Shown: piece after piece, positions 16,762 through 25,879 of the stretch
How the letters are laid out: each line of letters begins with the position of its first letter
Position numbering within the stretch: position 1 is the first letter of the stretch
Source of the DNA: Paenibacillus gallinarum
GTDB taxonomy: Bacteria > Bacillota > Bacilli > Paenibacillales > Paenibacillaceae
DNA length: 64,000 nt
NCBI RefSeq assembly: GCF_014836635.1
Contig: NZ_JACSQL010000006.1
Coordinates: forward strand, 1-64,000
Direction: 5' to 3'
Notes under the pieces: generated by a model
Databases searched by the model: none
Told to the model about the DNA's origin: nothing
Seen by the model: the letters and a program-made list of their open reading frames with translations, nothing else
Made by a program: the position numbers and the translations under genes

Positions 16762-18222
16762 TTAATATTGTTTCATCTTGGACCTGATTCGAGGATCGAA
16801 AAAGGCATACAAGATGTCGATGAAAACATTGACAATAGAGATCGTAATCGCCGTGTATACAACACCGCCCAATATACCGGGAATATCGGGAATAAACTGT
16901 TTATCAACAATGTAACTTCCAATCCCGCTAATGTTGAATACCTTCTCTGTTACCGCAGCTCCCCCAAGCATCCCGCCGAATTGAAGACCAATCACCGTAA
17001 TAATAGGAATGATGGCGTTGCCTACTGCATGTCTCCACAGTACAACCCGTCGACTAAGACCTTTTGCTTTCGCAGTAATAATATAATCTTCGTGAATGAC
17101 TTCGAGGGTAGATGATCTAGTCATCCGCGCTACAGCAGCCGTAAGTCCTGTACCGAGTACAACGACCGGCATAATGATGGAAGCCGCATTCTCTGGACTA
17201 TAGGTGGCGGGCAGCCAGCCCAGTTTAATAGAAAAGTTCAGAATAAAGATGAGCCCTTGCCAGAAGTTCGGGATGGATAGTCCAAGTAGTGCGATAAACA
17301 TGAACGTATAATCAAAAAATGAATTTGGTTTTGTTGCCGAAATGATACCAACAGGTATCGCAATAAGTACAGAAAAGAAGAGCGAGATGAGCGTAAGTGT
17401 CAGCGTAATCGGAAACTTACGTGCAATGCTTGCGGCAACGTCTTCATTCCCTGTATAGGAAGTTCCGAGATCAAACAAAGCAATTCCTTTCATGTTGTTC
17501 CATAGCTGGCTAAGATAGCCTTGATCCAGTCCATAAATATGGTTGAAGTTCGCTATCTGCTCTTTTGTTGCACCTTCCCCAAGGATGTTGGCAGCTGGAT
17601 CAAAAGGTGACATGTAAAGGAGAGTGAAGACAATAACGACAACACCCATAATAACGAAGATCGTCATTACGAAACGTTCCATTACATATTTGGTATACGG
17701 ATTACTGTAAAGCAGAATCACCATATACATCAGAATGCCTGGAAGAAAAGATAAGATAAGAAACAGTGGGTTATGTACAAGCGTTTGAAAAGTTTGATCG
17801 TAGGAAGGCTTATGGAGTCCCCGTTCCTTAAGGCGGAGTCGTATAAGTTCTTCCTGTTTTTCTAGACTGGCATCGTTCGCCCATTTCTCTGCTGTTTCTT
17901 GAATCTGTTTAGCAGACCCTGATTGATCGAAAAAGGCATGTTTACGTTCTAATTGCAAAGTGTACCGCTCTACTAACTCATTATAGAAATTGGCTTCATT
18001 CAATTCCTGTTGCACTTGAGTTCTGATTTCAGTGGAAATAGATCGATTACGATGTAGTAAATAGTAAAACAAAACAAACAAATGAACCGGAAATCCAACA
18101 ACAAAGAGAAAGAACGAATAGGCAGGACGAACCCTTATCTTCTTGTAAGTTTCACTAATGATGTCCGATAGACGGAAACGCTCTGTTGAAGGACCAGGCT
18201 GTTTTTTTCTCGCAATCTCCAA
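16762..18222 (-). CDS. OppB/DppB-type permease with N-terminal extension
   Basis: The 486-aa inner-membrane component has a DppB-type domain in about residues 185-486 (FVMTIFVIMGVVVIVFTLLY, LGLSIPNFWQGLIFILNFS, EDYIITAKAKGLSRRVVLWR with the EAA loop). It is preceded by about 180 extra residues: two membrane helices bracketing a charged cytoplasmic helical stretch (ISTEIRTQVQQELNEANFYN onward). The start is TTG 18222 with AGGAGGT 8 bases away. It is the first gene of the leftward operon and diverges from the ATPase gene. Confidence 0.88.
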   Translation of the reverse strand: MEIARKKQPGPSTERFRLSDIISETYKKIRVRPAYSFFLFVVGFPVHLFVLFYYLLHRNRSISTEIRTQVQQELNEANFYNELVERYTLQLERKHAFFDQSGSAKQIQETAEKWANDASLEKQEELIRLRLKERGLHKPSYDQTFQTLVHNPLFLILSFLPGILMYMVILLYSNPYTKYVMERFVMTIFVIMGVVVIVFTLLYMSPFDPAANILGEGATKEQIANFNHIYGLDQGYLSQLWNNMKGIALFDLGTSYTGNEDVAASIARKFPITLTLTLISLFFSVLIAIPVGIISATKPNSFFDYTFMFIALLGLSIPNFWQGLIFILNFSIKLGWLPATYSPENAASIIMPVVVLGTGLTAAVARMTRSSTLEVIHEDYIITAKAKGLSRRVVLWRHAVGNAIIPIITVIGLQFGGMLGGAAVTEKVFNISGIGSYIVDKQFIPDIPGILGGVVYTAITISIVNVFIDILYAFFDPRIRSKMKQY

Positions 18223-18360
18223 GGTTATGACCTCCTTTCGGGTTAAATTGCATAATTCCGATCAATATAGTATATTTTATTTACCGCTGTCTAAAAAGTC
18301 AATCTTTTCAAGTATAAATTTTACATAGTTTCAAGAAAACATCGTAGGTAGGTGAACATA

Positions 18361-20100
18361 GTGGACTCTAGTATTTTAAAAGTAAAAGACTTAAGAGTAT
18401 CTTTTTTAAATCAGGAAAGAGAGTTCGAAGCTGTTAAAGGGGTTAGTTTTGAGCTGAAAAAAGGAGAGACACTTGGCATTGTTGGAGAGTCAGGGAGCGG
18501 TAAGAGTGTGACTGCCCGTTCGATTATGCGACTGATTCCCACACCTCCTGCTCATATGAAAGATGGCGAGATACTATTTATGGGTCAAAATTTGGCTCAT
18601 AAAACAGAGAAAGAGATGGAATCCATTCGGGGAAGAGATATAGGAATGATATTTCAAGATCCGATGACTTCACTTAACCCTACTTTAAAAGTAGGAAAAC
18701 AAATTGCAGAAAGTTTAAAAAAACATCGCAAATTATCGAGAAAAGAAGCGAAGCAAGAAGCGATTGAAATGTTGAAGTTAGTCGGTATAAGGGATAGTGA
18801 GACCAGGTATAATCAGTATCCGCATGAATTCTCTGGGGGGATGAGGCAGCGTGCGATGATTGCTATTGCGCTTGCTTGTCGTCCTACTTTGCTGATTGCT
18901 GATGAACCGACTACGGCTCTCGATGTAACGATTCAAGCCCAAATTCTGAATGTCATGAAACATATGCAAGAGAAATTTGGAACCTCTATCATTCTCATCA
19001 CCCATGATCTTGGAGTTGTAGCAGGGATGTGTGATCGCGTTGTGGTCATGAAGAATGGGGAAGTAGTAGAGACAGGTACGACGGAAGAAATTTTCGAGGA
19101 AGCGAAGCATCCTTACACCCAAAAACTTTTACATGCACTTCCTCGTCTAGATGAGAAGAAGAAACCGAAGCCCGCTTCCCTTATTCTTAATACAAGCAAG
19201 GAACCGCTGCTCGAAGTAACGGGACTCAAACAATATTTTAATATGGGCAGAGGGCAGATCGTTAAGGCTGTAGATAATATTAGTTTTCATATCGCGCCTG
19301 GGGAAACGCTTGGCGTAGTAGGTGAATCCGGTTCTGGTAAGTCGACGACTGGAAGATCCATTTTACGCCTGCATGAACCTACGGCAGGAGAAGTATTATA
19401 TCAAGGCATGCCGATACATCGTTTGAATGGGAAAGAAATGAAGATGATGCGCAGACATATGCAGATGATATTCCAAGATCCCTATGCTTCGCTCAACCCG
19501 AGATTCAAGATTATGGACATTATTGGTGAATCCATGGATGTTCATCATATGAGTGGAAGTAAAGAGGCTCGTAAAAAACGAGTCGAAGAGCTGCTGGATC
19601 TTGTGGGTCTGGAGCCTTCTTTTGCAGAACGTTATCCTCATGAATTCTCTGGCGGACAAAGACAGCGTATTGGTATTGCCCGAGCGTTAGCTGTGGAACC
19701 TAAATTTCTAGTATGCGATGAGCCCTTATCTGCACTCGATGTATCCATTCAGTCTCAAGTCGTGGAACTGCTTGAAGATTTGCAGCATAAGCTGGGACTC
19801 ACCTATTTATTCATTGCGCATGATCTGTCGATGGTAAAACATATTAGCGACCGGGTTGCTGTGATGTATGCAGGAAAAATTGTGGAACTTGCGGAAAGTG
19901 AAGAACTATACACCAATCCACAGCATGAATATACGAAATCTCTACTCGCAGCCATTCCGGTACCCGATCCAAGAATTGAATCCAAGAAATCTCGCAAACT
20001 ATTAGAAGAACAAACAAGTGCCGATAAATATAATCTATTACAATCGAAACTCGTAGAAGTCTCCAAAGGTCATTTTGTTGCGATTCCTACGGGATCATAG
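18361..20100 (+). CDS. Fused double ATP-binding protein for peptide ABC transport (DppD-DppF type)
   Basis: The 579-aa protein joins two complete nucleotide-binding domains, as in YejF or GsiA. Domain 1 has [29 protein letters not shown] and [12 protein letters not shown]. Domain 2 (from about residue 285) has [29 protein letters not shown] and [11 protein letters not shown]. Both carry the peptide-transporter C-terminal segment ([12 protein letters not shown] and [14 protein letters not shown]). GTG 18361 has AGGTG 6 bases upstream and is preferred to GTG 18352. It diverges from the permease/binding-protein operon and should power it. Confidence 0.9.
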   Translation: MDSSILKVKDLRVSFLNQEREFEAVKGVSFELKKGETLGIVGESGSGKSVTARSIMRLIPTPPAHMKDGEILFMGQNLAHKTEKEMESIRGRDIGMIFQDPMTSLNPTLKVGKQIAESLKKHRKLSRKEAKQEAIEMLKLVGIRDSETRYNQYPHEFSGGMRQRAMIAIALACRPTLLIADEPTTALDVTIQAQILNVMKHMQEKFGTSIILITHDLGVVAGMCDRVVVMKNGEVVETGTTEEIFEEAKHPYTQKLLHALPRLDEKKKPKPASLILNTSKEPLLEVTGLKQYFNMGRGQIVKAVDNISFHIAPGETLGVVGESGSGKSTTGRSILRLHEPTAGEVLYQGMPIHRLNGKEMKMMRRHMQMIFQDPYASLNPRFKIMDIIGESMDVHHMSGSKEARKKRVEELLDLVGLEPSFAERYPHEFSGGQRQRIGIARALAVEPKFLVCDEPLSALDVSIQSQVVELLEDLQHKLGLTYLFIAHDLSMVKHISDRVAVMYAGKIVELAESEELYTNPQHEYTKSLLAAIPVPDPRIESKKSRKLLEEQTSADKYNLLQSKLVEVSKGHFVAIPTGS

Positions 20101-20215
20101 CTCCTAGCGAACAGGTACAAAGATATGAAATAAGTAACGTTGCAATCCCCTGCCGCATACTTTATTAAATAGTGCTTCAAGTTCTTATCGTGCCGGCTTA
20201 AGGGGGTTGTAACTA

Positions 20216-20589
20216 TTGGCGAACGATCGCAAGCCTCCACATAAACGTGCAACACCCAACTCTAGTAAAAGCAAAACTCAAAGCAAAATGCAAAGCAGAG
20301 AAAAAAACAATGATAAAGCGGCTCAATCCAAAAGTTTCAAATCTCCGCTAGCGAACTGACATCACTATCAGGTGTGACTCTAGATTATGTGGTTGCTGCA
20401 CTACTGTTAACCGGAAAACTAACGGTAGATTCATTAACGTTATTTAAAGAGGCAACGGTTGTTATTGGCCTGACAGGAAGATTTTTGACCAAAGATGATT
20501 ATAAAAAGCTGAATGATATTGTTCAAAACATAAATGACAATCAAGAAGTAGAGATTGGAGAAATCTTAAAGTCGATTAATGTATTGTAA
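20216..20589 (+). pseudogene. Small-protein gene split by a one-base frameshift
   Basis: TTG 20216, with AGGGGG 9 bases upstream, opens a 47-codon frame rich in Lys, Ser, Gln and Asn (PPHKRATPNSSKSKTQSK), ending FKSPLAN-stop at 20357-20359. The next frame overlaps it and continues SELTSLSGVTLDYVVAALLL then TGKLTVDSLTLFKEATVVIG to TAA 20587-20589, without a good start of its own (only a weak GTG 20374). One base inserted near 20350 gives a continuous SPLSELTSLSG and a 124-aa protein. It may be a real lesion, a sequencing error or programmed slippage. The family is unknown. Confidence 0.55.
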
Positions 20590-20613
20590 TTTACAATGGC
20601 AGGGGAGTTCAAG

Positions 20614-20751
20614 GTGAGTGAAATTGAAGGTTTTGATGGTAAAGGCTTTTCCATTCTCATCATTCTTGGTATTTTAGTCGCTTTATTCTTTTTTGGATCA
20701 AATGACATTCAAAAACTGTCTGAAACACCGACAAATGTGGACGAGATTTAG
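20614..20751 (+). CDS. 45-aa single-helix membrane peptide
   Basis: GTG 20614 has AGGGGAG 6 bases upstream. The peptide reads SEIEGFDGKGF, a hydrophobic helix SILIILGILVALFFFG, then a polar tail NDIQKLSETPTNVDEI. It lies 24 bases after the frameshifted gene and is followed by a terminator, so both probably share a transcript. The shape recalls small sporulation or envelope peptides of Bacillales, but I cannot place it in a named family. Confidence 0.6.
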   Translation: MSEIEGFDGKGFSILIILGILVALFFFGSNDIQKLSETPTNVDEI

Positions 20752-20773
20752 ACCAATAACAACGAATAGTTGG

Positions 20774-20830
20774 AGAAAAAACAGAAGGAATGAGCATGGA
20801 ACAGCTCTCACTCTTTCTGTTTTTTATTTT
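20774..20830 (+). terminator. Terminator after the small-protein genes
   Basis: Outer arms AAAAACAGAA and TTCTGTTTTT and inner arms ATGAGC and GCTCTCA form a long hairpin followed by a T-rich tract. Confidence 0.82.
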
Positions 20831-20911
20831 ACATAAAGTAGCATGATTTTTAATGTATGGATGCTAGAATAATAGGGTATATACAAATATTAACATTATA
20901 GGAGGGAAAAG

Positions 20912-23725
20912 ATGGGGACAACACGGAAGAAGATTCGAGGCAATCGCTGGTTTAAATATGTGGTGGCAGCCGCATTAGCACTATCTGTTCAGACAGGATG
21001 GTCAGCTGACATTACCAATGTTCAAGCAGAGGGCGCACAAGATCCAGCACCTTATATTCAGGCGAAAGTAGTGAATGAAAATGCGGGTAAGAAGGTGTTG
21101 TTCGACAATTCCCATGCACAGACAGCAGGAGCAGCGGATTGGGTCATTGATGGAGGATTTTCCGATTTCGGCAATGCGCTGGCTTCTGATGGATACTATG
21201 TAAAAGAACTGCGTAAGTCTACTCCAATTACCCTGTCAGATCTCTCCGATTATGATGTCTTTGTCGTTGCAGAGCCGAATATTCCTTTCAAACAAAGCGA
21301 ACAAGCAGCAATGGAACAATATGTGGATCAAGGTGGAAGTATCTTTTTTATTGGCGATCATTATAATGCGGATCGGAACAAAAACCGCTGGGACGGTTCT
21401 GAGTCTATTAATGGATACCGCAGAGGGGCCTTTACTGACCCAACAAAAGGAATGAGTACAGAGGAGAAAAATTCAGCAGCGATGCAGGGCGTAGTCAGCT
21501 CGGACTGGCTTGCTGAGAACTTCGGTGTAAGATTTCGTTACAATGCGCTAGGTGATGTCACGGCGAACAATATCGTTGCTCCAAGTCAATCATTTGGGAT
21601 AACAGAAGGGGTATCGACGGTAGCCATGCATGCAGGATCGACACTTGCCATAATAGATCCAACAAAAGCCAAAGGAATTGTATATTTACCGAAGACAAAT
21701 GCGGCTTGGGGCAATGCCGTTGACCAAGGTGTATATAACGGTGGCGGAATAGAAGAAGGGCCTTATGTGGCCGTATCTAAAGCAGGGCTTGGTAAAGCAG
21801 CCTTCATCGGAGATTCTTCTCCAGTCGAGGATGCTACTCCTAAATACGTTCGAGAGGAAAATGGCAGTAAAAAAACGACGTATGATGGTTTTAAAGAGCA
21901 GGATGATGCGACGCTCTTGGTTAATCTGGTAAACTGGCTTTCCGAAGATGAGGATTACTCCGATTTTACGGAAGTAGACGGTCTTGCACTCGATCAGCCT
22001 ACAGCTGTGTTGCCGTTTGAAGTTCCGGCTGCTTCTACAGAACCGCAATCAGAACCATGGTCTCAGCCTGCTGCCGGATATAAATGGTGGGATCCTTCAA
22101 CTTTTAAAGCGGGATCTTACGGAAGTTCCGTAGCAGCTCCTTCCAATCCTTCTTATAATTTTGTTCATCAAAACCAGCTTCCTAACAGCGAAGCTTTCCA
22201 AATTCGAGTAGTGGTGAATAATCTTGCGCCAAACAGCACGGTATCTGGGTATAGTGCAGGTATCTATACGACAGGCGGAACACAAGTTGCCAAAGTGCAA
22301 AATGCAGACCTGACCTGGCCAAGTGCTTATGGTTACAGTCAGACATTCAGCTTGACGGCGAATAGTAAAGGTATAGCGACAAAGGACATTACTGTACAGA
22401 TCAAACCAGGTACAACCGGAGCAGCGAATTTGAGGCTCAGATTGAACGGTTCCAATCTGGTGACAACGCCGGTTACGATTGCGAATGTTCCTGCAGAGGC
22501 GCTGCCTGATGGCGGAGGTCAGACTCCTGAAATTACACTATCAACGATTAGTGAAGCGAGAACGAAAAACGAGGGAACTCAGGTTATAGTCGAAGGGGTA
22601 GTGACGACGCAGCCGGGTACTTTTGGGGGACAAGCTTTTTATTTACAGGATGATACTGCTGGTATATATGTGTATCAAACGCAAAGCGGATTTAATATCG
22701 GGGATAAGGTGAAGATAAAGGCGACATTAACCCTATATAATACAGAGCTTGAACTTGATGAAATTGAATCGATTGAAAAAATAGGTGACGGTAGTGTTCC
22801 TAATGCGAAACCCGTGGTTTCTTTAGGGGAAGATACACAAGGTCAGTTAGTACAACTGAATGGCGTTACGATTGAAAATGTGGTTAGTGCAACTCCAGCA
22901 GGATCATTTGAATTTGATGCGGTAGGGGAGCAAACGAATCATGTGAGAATTGACGCTCGTACGGGGATCACGATGGACAGCTTTCCGTATCAAGCCGGAG
23001 ATAAAGTGAATTTGACGGGGGTATCGGCTGTTTTTCGCGGAGTATATCAGTTAAAACCTAGAGGACTCAGCGATATTACACTTGCGGAAAGTACGGAACC
23101 TGAAACACCTGAAGTACCAGAAGAACCGGAAGAACCTGTTCTCGCTGAAGGTGCACCAGGACAAGCTATACTTTCGAGCAATAACGGACATGACAATGGA
23201 CTAAATGATGGAAGTTATGAGATTACGATGAATTTATGGTGGGGAAACAACGGGGCAGAATACAAATTATACGAGAATGGCATTCTTATTGATACACAAA
23301 AAATCAGTGATCGTACGCCAGAAAGACAGTCTGCTGTGACATCGATTACTGGAAAATCAAACGGCACTTATACCTATACGAGCGAACTGACTAACAGCTA
23401 TGGTACGACGGCTTCCACTTCAGTTATCGTTGTAGTTACCGATGCAAATCCAGGAAAGGCCGTACTTTCTCATGATAACTGGGATCATGACGGTAACTAT
23501 AAGGTAGAGATGAATCTTTGGTGGGGAACAAACGCAACTTCTTACCGTTTATATGAGAATGGTGACCTTATCGATACCCAATCATTAAGCGTGCAGACGC
23601 CGAATACGCAGCGTGCAGTGTCCGCTATTACGAATCGTTCGGAAGGAACATACGAGTATTATGCAGAGCTTAGTAACGAGTCAGGAAATACAGTAACGGA
23701 TAAAGTAATCGTTGTTGTAAAATAA
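20912..23725 (+). CDS. Secreted modular protein: GATase-like, YhcR-type OB and two chitinase-type repeats
   Basis: The 937-aa exoprotein begins with a signal peptide (WFKYVVAAALALSVQTGWSA). Residues about 60-345 form a class-I-amidotransferase-like Rossmann domain (GKKVLFDNSHAQT, DYDVFVVAEPN, GGSIFFIGDHYNADRN). After a linker comes a domain of about 400-530 (KWWDPSTFKAG onward), then an OB-fold like that in nuclease YhcR (about 545-730: AFYLQDDTAGIYVYQT, LVQLNGVTIENV). A Pro/Glu linker leads to two about 90-aa repeats with MNLWWGxN, YRLYENGxLIDTQ and GTYEY, the type found in Bacillus chitinases. No catalytic nuclease or glycosidase domain is seen. GGAGGG precedes ATG 20912. Confidence 0.8.
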   Translation: MGTTRKKIRGNRWFKYVVAAALALSVQTGWSADITNVQAEGAQDPAPYIQAKVVNENAGKKVLFDNSHAQTAGAADWVIDGGFSDFGNALASDGYYVKELRKSTPITLSDLSDYDVFVVAEPNIPFKQSEQAAMEQYVDQGGSIFFIGDHYNADRNKNRWDGSESINGYRRGAFTDPTKGMSTEEKNSAAMQGVVSSDWLAENFGVRFRYNALGDVTANNIVAPSQSFGITEGVSTVAMHAGSTLAIIDPTKAKGIVYLPKTNAAWGNAVDQGVYNGGGIEEGPYVAVSKAGLGKAAFIGDSSPVEDATPKYVREENGSKKTTYDGFKEQDDATLLVNLVNWLSEDEDYSDFTEVDGLALDQPTAVLPFEVPAASTEPQSEPWSQPAAGYKWWDPSTFKAGSYGSSVAAPSNPSYNFVHQNQLPNSEAFQIRVVVNNLAPNSTVSGYSAGIYTTGGTQVAKVQNADLTWPSAYGYSQTFSLTANSKGIATKDITVQIKPGTTGAANLRLRLNGSNLVTTPVTIANVPAEALPDGGGQTPEITLSTISEARTKNEGTQVIVEGVVTTQPGTFGGQAFYLQDDTAGIYVYQTQSGFNIGDKVKIKATLTLYNTELELDEIESIEKIGDGSVPNAKPVVSLGEDTQGQLVQLNGVTIENVVSATPAGSFEFDAVGEQTNHVRIDARTGITMDSFPYQAGDKVNLTGVSAVFRGVYQLKPRGLSDITLAESTEPETPEVPEEPEEPVLAEGAPGQAILSSNNGHDNGLNDGSYEITMNLWWGNNGAEYKLYENGILIDTQKISDRTPERQSAVTSITGKSNGTYTYTSELTNSYGTTASTSVIVVVTDANPGKAVLSHDNWDHDGNYKVEMNLWWGTNATSYRLYENGDLIDTQSLSVQTPNTQRAVSAITNRSEGTYEYYAELSNESGNTVTDKVIVVVK

Positions 23726-23728
23726 AAT

Positions 23729-23767
23729 AAAAGTGCTGATGCCCTGATCGAGGTATCAGTACTTTTT
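23729..23767 (+). terminator. Terminator of the secreted modular protein gene
   Basis: The stem AAAAGTGCTGATGCC pairs imperfectly with GGTATCAGTACTTTT and a T-run follows, a few bases after the stop. Confidence 0.85.
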
Positions 23768-23784
23768 ATATGTAAAAAAAAGGA

Positions 23785-23813
23785 TTGACAACCATTTTTA
23801 CTGTTGTTAAAAT
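23785..23813 (+). promoter_or_regulatory. Sigma-A promoter of the ssu-like operon
   Basis: TTGACA (23785-23790), a 17-base spacer and TAAAAT (23808-23813) predict transcription from about 23820, giving a leader of about 210 bases before the ATPase gene. Confidence 0.75.
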
Positions 23814-23819
23814 AAACGA

Positions 23820-24030
23820 CAGATCAGACAGAATGAATGATGTTTCATTTTGTGAAATGACAATAGAATAGCGAATCGACCAGACAACTGGAGATATCAC
23901 GCTTTTTTTATTTTTTTGAGGTGCTTTTTCGTTATTGCACTTATAATGCGTTTTGTCTCTCTTTTTTTTACCCATTTATCCTACTAAACAGGTAAGTTTA
24001 ATTTATATACTCAAGTTAGGGGGTTCTTCA
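23820..24030 (+). promoter_or_regulatory. Long untranslated leader of the ssu-like operon
   Basis: It contains an inverted repeat TCATTT-TGTG-AAATGA at about 23852-23867, a U-rich tract at about 23902-23918 preceded by a possible weak stem (AGCG...CGCT), and a GGTGC/GCACT pair around 23922-23942. It does not match the SAM or T-box consensus I know. It may hold an attenuator or a repressor site. Confidence 0.35.
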
Positions 24031-24807
24031 ATGACAACCAGTACACTGCGGATCGAGCAGCTGAATAAGGTCTTTCGTGCTCCAACAGGAGATATAGTAG
24101 CGCTCCATCAGATTGATCTACAAGTCCGCAAAGGAGAATTCCTAACCATGATCGGCCCAAGCGGATGCGGTAAAAGTACACTTCTCAAAATCATTGCAGG
24201 ACTCGACACTTCATATGAAGGAAAAGTCTTGCTGAATGAAGAGCCCATTACGGGACCAAGTATTCAAAAAGGATTTATTTTTCAGGAGCCGCGCTTATTT
24301 CCTTGGCTGAATGTAGAGAAGAACATTGCCGGGAATTTATCACTGAAAAAACCGGAGGTCCGCAAGAAGGTATCTGAACTAATCGAACTTGTTCGTTTGG
24401 AAGGTTTTGAACAATCTTATCCTAGAGAATTATCTGGAGGCATGGCGCAGCGTGTGGCGATTGCAAGAGCACTGCTTCGTGAGCCAGACGTGCTTTTGCT
24501 CGATGAACCTTTTGGAGCACTGGATGCTTTTACAAGATCTCATATGCAGGAAGTGCTTTTAGATATCTGGCAGAGAAATCGCACAACCATGATATTCGTT
24601 ACTCATGATCTCGATGAAGCTGTTTTCCTGGGAGAAAGAGTTGTTATTATGAACCCGAGACCTGGCCAGATCCGAACCATTCAGCCCATTGATTTACCAT
24701 TCCCACGGAAAAGAACGGGGCCTTCATTTCAAGAGCTGAGAGCAAAAGTGCTGCGAGAATTCGAAAAAGGGGAAGAACCTGAACTCGATGCGGGAGCAGG
24801 GATATAA
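24031..24807 (+). CDS. Sulfonate/nitrate/taurine-type ABC transporter ATPase (SsuB-like)
   Basis: The 258-aa ATPase shows Walker [10 protein letters not shown], the short Q-loop [14 protein letters not shown] (the EPRL form typical of the SsuB/TauB family), signature LSGGMAQR, Walker [13 protein letters not shown] and [12 protein letters not shown]. The open frame extends to 23953, but AGGGGG lies 11 bases before ATG 24031 and the protein family starts there. It is the first gene of a five-gene run with a binding lipoprotein, two permeases and a monooxygenase. Confidence 0.9.
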   Translation: MTTSTLRIEQLNKVFRAPTGDIVALHQIDLQVRKGEFLTMIGPSGCGKSTLLKIIAGLDTSYEGKVLLNEEPITGPSIQKGFIFQEPRLFPWLNVEKNIAGNLSLKKPEVRKKVSELIELVRLEGFEQSYPRELSGGMAQRVAIARALLREPDVLLLDEPFGALDAFTRSHMQEVLLDIWQRNRTTMIFVTHDLDEAVFLGERVVIMNPRPGQIRTIQPIDLPFPRKRTGPSFQELRAKVLREFEKGEEPELDAGAGI

Positions 24808-24846
24808 ACCGGTAATGTCACTATTGAACCTAGAGGAGATTAGGAA

Positions 24847-25848
24847 ATGAATATGAAAAAGAGCGTATGGTCTTTTACATTATTATTGGTGGCTTTACTA
24901 ATGATTGCGGGCTGCGCGAAAGATACAGAAGAGAGCAGCGGAGCAGAAGGAACAAAAGATTCGGTCGTTCGGATTGGAGTTCAAGGCAGCGGAGGTTTAT
25001 TTGGGAAGGCACGCGAAGAACAGTGGTTTGAGAAAGAATTTGCTAAGCATGGAGTTACCGTAGAATGGGCGGAATTTCAAAGCGGTCCCCCGATGACAGA
25101 GGCAATGGCCTCGAATCGACTTGATTTTGCGGGACTTGGGAATATGCCGATTATTGCAGCACAAGCAGCAAATATTTCTTTTAAAGTAATCTCTCAAAGC
25201 CTGGAAGGGAAAAACAATGTGGCTATTATTGTACCGGCAGATAGTCCGGCCCAGTCCATCAGTGACCTCAAAGGTAAGAAAGTGGCAGTTACCAAAGGAA
25301 GCAATGCATTTAACTTTTTATACAGAGGTCTGAATGCAGAAGGAATCCCCGCCTCTGATGTGGAGGTCATTCAGCTCCAGCCAGATGAGACTCAGCCCGC
25401 TTTTGAATCGGGAAGCGTTGATGCCTGGGCAACTTGGGATCCTTATATCACGCTGAACACACTAACGGGCAAAGCAAAAATCCTAACCGATGGTGAGAAG
25501 CTCGGGATTTTATCTCCTTCTTTTAATATCGTACGCAAAGATTTTGCTGACAAAAATCCAGACCTCGTCACCCTATACTTAAAAGTGCTGAATGATGCAC
25601 TCGCTTGGGAGAAAGAACATGAAGACGAGGCAATCCAAAGATATGCGGATGAGCGGGGCATTCCTGTCGATGTGATCAAAGGTACTCTTGATCGAGCTAG
25701 ACAGATTAACATTCCGGTCAGTGATGCGATTATAGAAGAACAGCAGAAAACAGCGGACTTTCAATATGAGCAAAAAACGATTCGTAAAAAGATCGACGTA
25801 AAGAGCGTATTTGATAATCAGTATATCGAAAAAGCACTTCAGCCCTAA
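24847..25848 (+). CDS. Aliphatic sulfonate-type ABC transporter substrate-binding lipoprotein
   Basis: The 333-aa lipoprotein (lipobox IAGC, Cys23) is of the SsuA/NMT1-like fold. Typical segments are VRIGVQGSGGLFGKAREEQW, the EFQSGPPMTEAMASNRLDF loop, GKKVAVTKGSNAFNFLYRGL and SVDAWATWDPYITL. AGGAGA lies before ATG 24847. The bound ligand is probably an organosulfur compound, inferred from the neighbouring FMN monooxygenase rather than from the sequence itself. Confidence 0.88.
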   Translation: MNMKKSVWSFTLLLVALLMIAGCAKDTEESSGAEGTKDSVVRIGVQGSGGLFGKAREEQWFEKEFAKHGVTVEWAEFQSGPPMTEAMASNRLDFAGLGNMPIIAAQAANISFKVISQSLEGKNNVAIIVPADSPAQSISDLKGKKVAVTKGSNAFNFLYRGLNAEGIPASDVEVIQLQPDETQPAFESGSVDAWATWDPYITLNTLTGKAKILTDGEKLGILSPSFNIVRKDFADKNPDLVTLYLKVLNDALAWEKEHEDEAIQRYADERGIPVDVIKGTLDRARQINIPVSDAIIEEQQKTADFQYEQKTIRKKIDVKSVFDNQYIEKALQP

Positions 25849-25879
25849 AAGGCAGATGTGAAGAAACGGGGTGTTTTTC

